From Burhinus oedicnemus (taxonomy: Eukaryota > Chordata > Aves > Charadriiformes > Burhinidae), in assembly GCA_008921705.1 (NCBI GenBank), contig VFFE01008908.1, forward strand, positions 836,786 to 900,785: a stretch of 64,000 nucleotides of DNA, written 5' to 3'. This document shows, piece after piece, positions 40,206 to 50,100 of this stretch. The position numbers and the translations under genes were made by a program. The notes beneath the pieces are model-generated. The model searched no databases. It was not told where the DNA came from and worked only from the letters and a program-made list of their open reading frames with translations. Each line of letters starts with the position of its first letter. The stretch's first letter is position 1.

Positions 40206-40262
40206 ATGCCTGGGAATCTGCCCAGGAAGCGCCGTGAAAGAGGAGTTTGTTTGAAGGCTTGA
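40206..40262 (+). other. upstream ORF 1 in putative FRMD4B 5' leader
   Basis: An ATG at 40206, with G at -3 but C at +4, opens 18 codons and stops with TGA at 40260-40262, well before the main start at 40407. It lies inside the leader only if the upstream TATA box is used. It could lower initiation at the main ATG. The peptide itself shows no motif. Confidence 0.45.
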
Positions 40263-40290
40263 CCCTGGCTCTCTGCGACACCCCTGCCCT

Positions 40291-40307
40291 CCGCCCGCCG
40301 TATAAAG
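40291..40307 (+). promoter_or_regulatory. GC box plus downstream TATA-like box
   Basis: CCGCCC (40291-40296), an Sp-family GC box in reverse orientation, lies four bases before TATAAAG (40301-40307) in strongly GC-rich context. If used, initiation would fall near 40330, leaving a leader of about 75 nt that excludes both upstream ORF start codons. This is the better positioned of the two boxes. Confidence 0.55.
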
Positions 40308-40320
40308 CCGGGCTGCCGTC

Positions 40321-40335
40321 ATGCCAGGCGTTTAA
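40321..40335 (+). other. upstream ORF 2 (four codons)
   Basis: ATG at 40321 followed by three sense codons and TAA at 40333-40335. Such minimal ORFs permit reinitiation. The start would be excluded from transcripts that begin about 30 bp after the downstream TATA box. Confidence 0.35.
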
Positions 40336-40406
40336 AGGAGGGAGAGAGAGCCAGCGGGAGCCAGCCAGCCGGGACGGGGATTTTTGTTTCGCCGACGGAG
40401 CAACTC

Positions 40407-40568
40407 ATGGCTTCGGTGTTCATGTGCGGGGTGGAGGATCTGCTCTTCAGCGGGAGCCGCTTCGTCTGGACGGTGACGGTGGCAGCGCTGAGGAGGTGGT
40501 ATGCCGCCCGGCTGCGGGCTTGCCGGCAAGCCCTGCGTGCATGGTGTGGCCTCCGGGATGTCTACCAG
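40407..40568 (+). CDS. FRMD4B: FRMD4B coding exon 1 (N-terminal leader)
   Basis: Encodes the first 54 residues of FRMD4B (GRSP1), a FERM-domain scaffold that binds cytohesin-3/GRP1 and acts at the cell cortex and epithelial junctions. The frame opens MASVFMCGVEDLLFSGS and ends at DVYQ, directly followed by the donor GTAAAA, so intron 1 is in phase 0. The leader matches the start of mammalian FRMD4B as I remember it, with substitutions in the middle. It precedes the FERM domain and is absent from proteins that start at the exon 2 ATG. Residues 18-40 (RFVWTVTVAALRRWYAARLR region) are hydrophobic then basic and could form an amphipathic membrane- or protein-binding helix; that is inference. The start context is moderate (C at -3, G at +4). 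Two TATA-like boxes lie 100 and 300 bp upstream. Confidence 0.93.
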
Positions 40569-40609
40569 GTAAAAAAAAAAAAGCAAAACAAAAAAACCCA
40601 AAACAACCC

Positions 40610-40636
40610 AAAACCCTGGTAATTACCCCAGGTTTT
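40610..40636. repeat. hairpin near the exon 1 splice donor
   Basis: AAAACCCTGG (40610-40619) can pair with CCAGGTTTT (40628-40636) across an 8-base loop, with one bulged C. It lies 42 bases after the 5' splice site inside an A/C-only tract. Confidence 0.6.
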
Positions 40637-41388
40637 GTTTAAAAAAAAAAAAAAGCACCGTGCCACCTGATGGACACGTGCTCGCTCACCTGTGTGATGC
40701 CTCTGCGCACACCCCGGGCGAGGCGGCTGGGATGGGGTGAGGCAGGAGCATCGTGCCGGAGCCGCGGCTCAGGCAGCCCCGCTGCGAAGGTACGCGGCAG
40801 GTTTATCATCGGAGCCTGAGCCGATGTCCAATATTGCTTTCAAACCGCCAGCGCTGTGCGTCTGTCTTAAGTTCGGGGTGTGGGGGAGATATTTTCTATT
40901 TTAAATGTGTTTTATCAGCCAGTTTACCGACAACTGTCGCAGGGAGCCCCTTTGGCGGCTGTCACCGTCCTCACACTCGGGATCTGGGAGACAGAGCTCG
41001 GCTCGCAGCCTGCGCTGCCGTCAGGCACTCGGAGCACGATGCTGCCTTGGGAGAAGCCTGGCTGTCGTTTTTCCTGCTGTTTGTGTCGCTGAATAGCAGC
41101 GGACTGTAACGCGAGAGTCCTGCGCCTTGCCAAGGGATTGCAATTTTGGGGGGCTGCGAGGAGTCCTGAAACAACGACTGGGAGACTCCCCTTCCTGCAG
41201 GCAAAAAACACAGCACCGTGCTTGCGGTTACTGCGGTATCCAGTTGCAGTTAGTGTGGTGTCACTCTTTTTGGAGCCTGTTTTTGCTGGCAGTTAGTTAT
41301 TTTTGTGTGTGTATGTATTTTTGTCTCATGTGTGAACTTGCGCTGTGTGCCCGGTCACGGTGTCAGTGTGCGTGTTTGCTAGATTACG

Positions 41389-41430
41389 TTGAATTATTTC
41401 AAAGCTGCTTTGAATTATTTCAAAGCTGCT
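41389..41430. repeat. perfect 21-bp tandem duplication
   Basis: Two identical adjacent copies (41389-41409 and 41410-41430), each containing GAATTATTTCAAAGCTGCT. A likely recent slippage duplication within intron 1. Confidence 0.95.
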
Positions 41431-42911
41431 TCTTCCCCCTCCCCGGCGTGTTGCAACACAGAGAATGACACAGCTCATAGCAAACAGCTCTCCGGAGCCA
41501 TCAGGATGTAACTTCCATGGGAAAGTCATGCTAAAAGGACATCTGTACCTATTTAATCCCAAAGAATCTGGTGCTATTTAGCTTTAAGGTATGCCCAGGA
41601 GTGGGAGAACAGCTTTATGGTGATAGAAGTGCTTCCAAGCGCTCGAATGCGTCTTGGCATCTTGTACAGATGATGGATGTAAACACATTGTGATATACGT
41701 GACGCGTGTGTCACTTGAGGAATGCGGATCATGTATGGCTAGGGAACGCAGGAATACAGGCATCATTGCTCCCCATTTGCCCACCTTTACCGACCTGTAG
41801 AAATGTGGGATGCAGCCCTGGCTCCCTTCTTTCTCTGTAAATAAAATCCAGCTACACCTGTACGGTGTGGGTGTTATTTTTGGAGTCCGTTCACGTAAAG
41901 AGTGTGGAGCTCGGACTGCCTTCGCTCCCAGCTGCATCCCCATGGAGGCAAACCCCATCCCTCCAGGGTTGGAATAGTGGCTCGGTAAGGACCAGCTCTG
42001 ACAACAGCTGTATTCAGCCTGTTCAGCTGCGATTCTCCGATGGTTGGCTTGAAGTGAAAAGAGATTTTTTTTTTTCTTTCAAAAACAAAGCATGACTGTA
42101 TCTCTGCCCAAACTTACTGTGTCCTAGTGGCTGTTGGTGGATTAATCTGTCTTGTCTTTACGAAAAGCATCGCTGACTTGTGCCTGTGTCCTAAAGTGGG
42201 GATGTGAAAATGAGTAAAAAGAGGAGGTTTGGTCCTCCTGTCATCCTTTCGGGCAGTCCTTGAGCTGGGGGGTGGACGAGGAGCACCCCTTCCCTGCTCT
42301 CTGCCCACAGCTTGTCACAGCCACGAGAAGAGCACAGCCAGACCGCTGGGGACATGCAGCGAGTGACCTGTTGCTCTATGCTCACCGCTCCGAGGGTCAG
42401 CCCTGGGAGATGAAACCAGGCGGGAACAAGGTGACTCTCACATTTTAATGTCAGGAATTTCCTAGTGGGGTAGTTTGGGGTGTATTAAAGAGAGATGGCT
42501 GAAAGAATGCCCTGCAGCTCTTCCTTGGATTGTGTAACGCATTGCTTTTTGTGCTGAAGTCCTGGCTCCGCTGTGAAAACCACTGGTGGTATCCCGGCCG
42601 AGTCTGGTGGGTGTAGGACTGAGCACACAGCACTAAATGTTACCGGTCTGTTTGGATATCAGAGCCCTGTAAGAGTTTGAATCAAATATTATTTTTCTCT
42701 TCCTTTTTTTTTTTTTTTAAAATGCTTCAAGCTATGGGAACATCTAGAGACGGTGGCTGGATGACCCCTGCATAGAGACATGTACTCTGAGCCATGCTGC
42801 GTTACACTTGTTCACCCTCCGGCTCGGTGGAGTAATACAGGAGCAAAACACAGTGCAGAGCTCTCCATGAGGTCACTTCTCTGAGGAGCAGGATGTTGCA
42901 GTGTCCGTGGG

Positions 42912-43055
42912 ACCAGGTTCCAATCTTGGACATGAGATTTTGTGTCCTATCATTACCATAGATCCTGTGTTATCTTGGGCAAATTATCTTCCTTCTCTGT
43001 GCCCCATTCTTTGTAAAATGGATACAACACTCTCCTACCTGCCAGGGATGCTATT
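42912..43055 (+). repeat. MIR-like SINE relic in intron 1
   Basis: Shows the MIR landmarks in order: ACCAGGTTCCAATC (tRNA-like B-box remnant), TATCTTGGGCAAATTATC, TTCTCTGTGCCCCA, TTGTAAAATGGATAC and a CCTACCTGCCAGGG block. The orientation is the same as the gene. It is the clearest MIR copy in the window. Confidence 0.8.
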
Positions 43056-46000
43056 TGTCTTCTTAGATTTTTGCCGAGAAAAGCATGAACCCATGAAAGC
43101 GTGGGTTTGCCTTGTGTTCCTATTAATGTTGGCACCTGGACAGGTGCTTAGCAAAGTCCTTTCCCACCTTGGCTTCATCAAGAATGTTCATATTTCTGTA
43201 ACTCCTTCTCATTCATATTCCAGGTGTGAAAAATACCACGGGTTGTATAAAAAGGATCTTTTGATTAAACTTAGGCTTTTGCCCTCTCTGAGGACTCCCT
43301 GGGCTGTGTGCAGTGTAACAGACCAGGAAACGAGTCAGAACTCTGTCACTGAGGTACGTGTCAGGGACATGCAGGGAAGGGGGAGGTGACAGGCACTTGT
43401 GCTGCTGGTGACCAGCAGCCCTGGAGGCTTCGGTTCTCTCTGATCCATATTTGGGGTTAATGTTTTGTGGGTCAGTGGCTATTTTCGGGTGAGTTGGACA
43501 CTGCTAGCAGGTATCTTTTTTTTTTTTTTTTTAATCATTAGTACATTATTGTGGTGAAAGGAAAGCCAGCGGGACTGCTTCTCCCTGGGCTGCTAAGTTT
43601 GTTATTGTGGTGGTGGTGGGGTTTTGTTCTGTCTTTTTTAAATATAAAATGTTTGCTAGCCTTGTGGGAGACCTGGGCTTGAGTTCCAGCACAGAGAAGC
43701 CACTAACACCTTCATACTTCTATGGAGGGCTCTCGCCTACGTCTTCTGAAGCTGTCAGGCACAGTTGGTTGTCACGTGGGGAGAGCCGTCTGGCCAGGGG
43801 AGGCTGAAATCCTCTCTGCCAGCATAAAGCCTTTACCTGCCTTAGCAGCTTTAAGTACAAAAAACCCCCCCAACCAACAAGAACAAACCAGCCTTTGTCA
43901 GTCACCTTCTCTTTAGCCGCCTTGTTTCTAGCGCGTGCGTAGGAAACACCTTCCAAGGTCTTACTGGGTGTTGTTTCACCCGGTCACTGGTGCAGGGACC
44001 TCAGCCCCAGCCCAGCAAGCCAAGCTCAGGCGCTTCCCTGAGGTGGTCTCTGCTCCAGGGTGCTCGCCATCATCTGTCTCATCTGCCGAAGGCGAAGGGA
44101 TGTTCCATTTGCCCCGAGCCTATTCATCTGGAGGCGTTTGTGAGCCAAAGTGCTGACGGGGTGTCCCGTTTCACTCTGAAATAACCTCTGAACCCACGCG
44201 AGGGGAGGAGAGTTGTACAGTATGTGAATTTATCCTCTCTGTGAGCGCTTGGGTTGAATGCCAGGGAACATTGTCTTGTCTGTGGCAGAGAGCATCCGAA
44301 AGCCTGTCCTAGAAAAACCAGAGGCTTGCAGAGACAGCTGATGGAAGAGCTGGCACAGATCTTCTTTCTAACTGCAGCAAGTCAATACAAGCTAATGCTA
44401 TTAGGGCTTGGAAAAACTCCTAGGTGAGAATTCAGCATGGACACCTTCACGCAAGGGTACCCATTTCCTACGAGGGAGAGGAGCGAGGGCTGTATTTTGT
44501 TACGGAGATCTGGCACGTAGCGCTCTGGCCTGCTGGCTGGGCTTTGGGGTCTTCCCAGAGCCCCCCGATGTCCATAGCTGGGGGAGTGTGGCACTTCTGG
44601 GTGTCCTGATACTTCTTCCAAAATAAACCTTTTGGCAGGGCTCTCCGCATGCTGGTTTTGTAGGCCACCTGTCTTTAAATCCCATTATAGAACAGTAAAA
44701 CAGAAAGTGAAATTTTTATTTAAGAGAGGTTAATAAGCAGCGGCAAAGCCAAAAACTTTCAGGATCAACATCTATCCCGTTTCAGTTACTCGTGTTACCC
44801 CTGGCCTGACTTTCACTGGGATGTCAACGCTACCATAGCCTGGTGCCTGCCTTCCCCTCCGGTACGAATACCAGTTTTCACCTGTACATCCCACATCACA
44901 GTCATTCCTCATGCGCCCCTATGCTTTAAGCATGAAAGAAACATTGCGTTAAAGTCTGTTTGATAATGCAGCTAACTTTTTATAAACTAAAAACTGGGCA
45001 AGTGAATGCCTTAGTGTCAGGGCTGAAGTGCGTACCGGTCAGTCTGCTCATGGCAAAGGGGAAAAGAGAAACCAGGCAAACTGTCCCCCAACTCTGCGGA
45101 ATACAATGACAGGTTGTGATTAGTATCTGCTGGACATGAAACCAGGAATGGGAGCATCTCTGTGATTAAGGTGTTCAGTTACCCTGGTAATTTGGCTAAC
45201 AATCTCTGGTGTAAAAGTGTAAATTGAATTCATGTGGCTTTTTGGACAAAGTGTTTTTTAACCTCTGAAAGGTCATTTCCTCTGTGTGAAGTGAAGAACT
45301 TTTTGCTGATGAAGCACAATAAACAAGCTTTGTACACGTCTGCCCCGTACATACCTGGGGTGGAGGAGCGAGAGAGGAAGCGGTTGACTTCTGTTTCCTA
45401 TGGTGCTAACGTAGTTGGTTTGGATAGTGAGGACCATGTTTCCTCTGCTACCACACCTTAACTTTTCAGTATAAAAAATGCTGACAACAATCTGGAGAGG
45501 CTTTTTTTTTTCTTTCCCTTCTCTTTTCACAATGATGAAAAGTGGTGAGGGTGAGCACGCAGGGGCAGCGCTGTGTCGGTGAGGGCAGAGCTTTCCTTCC
45601 TCCGCACCGGACAGACCCCGGGGAGCGATGCTCGGAGGAAGCATCTCGGGCGTCCTTATGGGTCAGTGCTTTCCAAAGGAAGCTTGAAGACCTTTTCAGA
45701 GGACGCTGAGTATGTGGCCCTTCACAGATTTAAACTTGGGCACTGGGGATTACCGGTTGCTCTGGAAAAGCTTTGCTCTGACTGCTTTCATCCAGCTGTT
45801 TTACTTTTTGAAGGGATCTGATCTAATGCTGTGACGCTGCTTATACGTCACCTGCAGAGCTTTGGTTCTGCTTGAAACCCCCGTCATGTCCAAACGTGAC
45901 ACACGGAGGCTTTCCTTGGGACTGGGGCTTCGGAGGAGCCTCTTGCGGAGCTGAGAACAGGACTGGCTCCAGGCACCACCTCCTGACAGTTTAGAGTTAA

Positions 46001-47032
46001 ACTTGGCTTTACATGCTTCCAACAGCAGCTTTCCAGAGCTCTCTGCCAGACATATTTCCATTTGAGCTCATGATATAGCGTTTTCTGTTTGAGAGAGTTT
46101 ATTCAAACAAAAATACGATTTTTGTACCGCTCCTCCCTCTTCCCTAGCAGACAAACTTCACAACCAGACTGTGAACTTCATCTCATTTCCTTCGGGGTGT
46201 TGCGGTGCCAGTTTCAAACAGTGCCTTCCATTCACTACCCGCTTCGGCCTGTATAAACATTTTTTTTTTCTTTGATCTGACACAGTTCACAAAATACGTT
46301 ACATTTCAAATGTCGCTGGCGCCACTTTTCAGAAGCAGGCTCCTGCACAGAGGTATTGCTGCTTGAACTTCCCTGGATAACTCTCCATTTTGGTCTTGTG
46401 CAGAGAGGCTGGGCCGCCTGCTCTGACTGCACTAGAGGCTTATGAAAAAGCAAATTAAAAGTGTTTGAGGCACATGCTGGTTTTTCCATACTTTTTTTTT
46501 TGTCCTTCTGAGTGTTTAGCTTTCTGTCATCGCTTTTGCTAGCGCTGTTATTGCAGTTCTTTGCAATCTTGGATGGACTGTCCATGTCCTTAAAATAACA
46601 CTGTGCTATCTTTGTCTCCTCATTTTCTAAAAAATCAGGCCACCCTTGTACAGTCTGCATTGCTCTTAAAACCTCTGAGTCATAATTAGTGATTAGTAAT
46701 TCTACTAATCTTCTGTACAGATGGAGGCCAGTTCATTCTCAGAGACTGCAAAGAGGATAAAGCTATCAGTGCTGGAATATATTAGCTTAAATACCCTCCC
46801 ACACACAAATACACATGTACACTTTTCCCTGCTAATTAGTCTGTCATTCGTTTAAACGTGTATCAACTCGGTGTGTTGGGGAAGGAGAGGTGGGGAGAAT
46901 AAGGGTCATCAAAATGCTGAGAATAGCCTGAATGTGCGGTTTCTAGCCGTCAAAAGCCATCATTGACAGTCTAAGCAACATTAGGTTTAAGACTGATGTT
47001 TTTGTGGTTGGTTTTTCAGCTGACGTGGAGCA

Positions 47033-47151
47033 GATGGTGTCCCGGTGATGGGTGTCCCGGTGATGGGTGTCCCGGTGATGGGTGTCCCGGTGATGGGTGT
47101 CCCGGTGATGGGTGTCCCGGTGATGGGTGTCCCGGTGATGGGTGCCCCGGT
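47033..47151. repeat. 15-bp minisatellite, eight units
   Basis: One 14-base unit (47033-47046, lacking one G) is followed by seven 15-base units GATGGGTGTCCCGGT (47047-47151). Six are identical, and the last has T to C at the ninth base. Each unit carries one CpG. Because 15 is a multiple of three and the unit has no stop in most frames, it opens several overlapping frames on both strands with repeated VPVMG- or GTPIT-type pentapeptides. These are artefacts of the repeat, not genes. Confidence 0.97.
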
Positions 47152-50100
47152 GTTCGTCTTCCTGCTCCCCATCGGGCGCAAACGTGCGGTGCCAGCGGAG
47201 CTGGAAGTGGTGACGTGGAAGTTATGGCGTACTGCGTGGCCACTGCTAATTATGCGCTGTTTTCTGAGCACCCTGGTCTTACCTTTTATTGGGCCAGTGG
47301 TTTCTAGGTGGGGTGATGTGGGCTGGGCAGAGGTAGTATGGAGTGGAGAAGGCCATGCCTGCGTTGGTATCTCGTGCAGGCAGATTACTGGCTTGTGCAT
47401 GGGCGAGGATGGCAAAGGACGGGAGGATGGGAGTGAAAAAGCTGGAAAAGCAGGAGAGAGCAGTGCAAGAATTATATAGCATGAAAAGTACAGGCTGTGC
47501 CAGCAAGGGGAGAGAGGGGGAGAGACCGGGGAATAAAAACCCAATCGCTCTGGCCCCATTCAGGTGTACGTCAAAACCTCCAATACTCCAAACCGAGCAC
47601 AAACTTGCAAGAAAGTGCGGGAAAACAAACAGGTAGGAAAAGAAGAAAAAGGCAGCAGAAAAGTGTAAGAGGAGAGGAAAACTGAAGTCAGAGATAGACA
47701 GGAAAAAAATAAGAGGGGAACAATCTCTCCAGAAAGGTGGCTGCCCTTGGCAAAGAGGTCCCCGTCGTGCTGAGTGTAGAGTTGTCGGACGCCAGACTGG
47801 ACATGTCTGGTTGCCACAGTTGTTTTGGGAGAGCAAGTACGTTGGTGTGGATGAAGCCCATCGGGAATCTGGTTGGACAGGTGCACTTAGCAGGCGTGCA
47901 AGTCGGTGTTTGCTAAGCCGCAGCGAAAGTGGGAGTGAGTAATTCCTCTCTGATACCAAGCCCTTTGTGTCTGTTGCCCTCGTTCGGAGAGGCTGGGGTG
48001 TGCGGCACTCGCTGTAGGGTTTCATACCCTTTGGCGAGGAGTTGCAGCGCTGCCATCCCCACACCCCAGCTCGGAGCTCTTCCGGTGGCCTCTGAACTGC
48101 AGAGACTTCTCCCTGCTCAACTCCTGGTGCTCCAACAGCTTCCCACTGCTGGAACCTCTTACGGGCACACTATATTTCTTTTAAAGTCTAATTTTTCTTG
48201 TTTAGAAAAAAATATCTGCGGCCCAGAGTACAGCCAAATTACGCAGCCCAGATCTGTATTTGTTTGGAAGCCCCGGATCCTCCAAGGAGCTGTGCTCTTC
48301 CCCTCCTCCAGCTATTCCTGTCCCTGTGGTTATCCCAGCAGGGCAGGACTTGGCACCACCCAGGTAACCTTCACGTCATTTCTCTAAGGAAAAATGACTC
48401 ACTCTCTATTTTCCATCTTATTTTTGGGCTTTGGAGTCCATGTTGTGGAGACAAATCTAAGTTTGTTACTCTGAAATACTTGCCCAAAACTGTCTCAGCT
48501 GCCACCCTTTTGGTTGCTGGTGCAGTCTGGACCAGCTGGCTGGACCTGACCTGGCATCCTCCTGCCTGATGTGGAGCCAGCTTATGGTTTTTTCATGAAA
48601 CCTGTGTTATTGAGCATTGTGCGGAGAGCTTTTGTAGTCTCATGACTATAACAACGTTAGCTGTTACAAAATAACTTTGGGGGGGGAAAAAAAAAACCAA
48701 CCTCTTTGTCTGCAGCTATGTAAAAGGTGGATATTTGATCAAAGCTAGTTCCTCCGCATTAAACAAGGAGGGCGAGACACCTCTGGCACCTCACTGCATC
48801 CCAGGTGTCTGGGGTAGCTGGGGTGAGTTGCCCTCTGGAGGTGTCTGGATTGCTGGTAATTTACGGAGGCAGCTCCAGGCGGGGGGAGCAGGGCTGACTC
48901 ACGCTGTCTGATCCTGTGGACCAGGCAGCCCTGCTTCTCTTCCCAGCAGCATCAGGAAGGCTCTGGCTTTACACAGTGCTCGTTGTTGGCCTCAGACACT
49001 TCATACATGGAAACTCCTTTTTTGGGGAGTTTAGCTGGACCAAGAGGGCTCGGTACCTCTAAGAAGTAGGAACCGTCTGTCTCCGATCGGGTGTCGCTTT
49101 CAAAAGTTTGACCCCAAGGTTCTTGCTTCTCATTTTGATAAAAGCAAGTTAGTTTGTTCCAGGTGTTGAACCTAACTTTTCTATTAAAATAGATCCATGG
49201 ATTATAAAAATCAGGGTAGAAAAGTCTTCATGGTTTTGTCCTCTTTGAGCATAGTGACTGCTCAGTTGGGAGCATAAATAACCGAAGGAGAGCATCCAGC
49301 CAAAGGGAAGAGATCGTTCTCGCTCCCAGGTGAGGTTGTCTTGGTGTGTGTCCAGAGCTCTTCTCCACTCTGGGAGCATTTTGTGATGTTCCCCCTGGGC
49401 TGTATCTTCCAGCCCATGTTGGATGCTGTGCTCCTGCGCTCTGTTGTTCCCTTGGCATCAGTCGTCTTACTGTAATTTATGCGGCCAGAGGATGTGAGTC
49501 AGTGGTGTGATTTAAAAGCTTGGATACCCATACTCACGTCACATAAAAGGAGATTAATAATGCTGAGCTGTGTTTGTGAAGGAGGAACAGCCTCGTATTT
49601 TAGATTTTGAAGTAACTGCACGTGTAAATCTGAGATCTTATGCCTCTTGTGTACCTGCCTGGAGGTCAGGTTGGAGCTCCGGAGGTTACAGCCTCCTGGA
49701 TTTGGGTGCGCAATTCTTCAGTTGTGTGTTTTCAGTGAAAGCAGTGTGTTATACAGTCATTTGACACTTCCTTTGGAGGAGAGGTCATTTTTTGCACCTT
49801 TGTGTGATACCTGTGCTTGCTGTGACGCAGTGTCGCTGTGGCGTGTGAAGCCTTGTGGGTTGATGCACCAGAGCAGGAGAAATCAGGGAGAGGAGCTAGA
49901 TGTCCTTTAAAGATAACGTGATGTTTCACACACAGAAAACAGTCCTGTGAAAGGAACAGCAGGTAGATTATTTCCTCCTGCACCACTACCAGAAGCAAAT
50001 TGCACTCCTGGAGACCAACTCTGACCCCAGAACAAATTCGGATGGACAGGCAAGGGTGTAAACTGTCCGTGCTCCCGGTTCCCTCCCCAACGTGCGGCAG

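Larger units (their letters stand above)
39880..41200. promoter_or_regulatory. CpG-rich promoter region of FRMD4B
   Basis: CpG and GC content rise sharply over this stretch compared with the AT-rich flanks, and it spans the first coding exon. It holds a TATA-like box at 40107-40113, a GC box plus TATA-like box at 40291-40307, a homeodomain-type TTTAATTA at 40061-40068 and a perfect 12-bp palindrome at 40079-40090. The edges are judged by eye. That a promoter lies here follows from the position of the first coding exon; the exact start site cannot be read from the sequence. Confidence 0.75.
40569..47032 (+). other. FRMD4B intron 1, first part
   Basis: Starts with the donor GTAAAA. It is immediately A-rich with C interruptions (A12 at 40571-40582, A14 at 40641-40654). 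The remaining CpG-rich DNA extends to about 41.2 kb. After that I see no exon. A MIR relic, a 21-bp duplication and several T runs (42065, 42704, 43516, 45502, 46260, 46492) are present. A 162-codon frame at 42901-43389 overlaps the MIR relic and is not considered a gene. Confidence 0.75.

Noticed and set aside
40247..40642. 131-codon frame overlapping exon 1 in another frame
   Set aside because: Out of frame with the conserved FRMD4B peptide, starts without an ATG and reads through the splice donor.
42901..43389. 162-codon frame inside intron 1
   Set aside because: Its first third is the translation of a MIR relic, and the rest has no similarity.
46987..47559. 190-codon minus-strand and 144-codon plus-strand frames with pentapeptide repeats
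   Set aside because: The repeats are the translation of the 15-bp minisatellite, which stays open in several frames at once.
47279..48064. 261-codon open frame on the minus strand, longest in the window
   Set aside because: Composition is dominated by S, P, L and F from pyrimidine-rich DNA, no domain or signal is recognisable, and it lies inside intron 1 antisense to FRMD4B. No splice-linked neighbours were seen. A protein search with no hit would confirm rejection.
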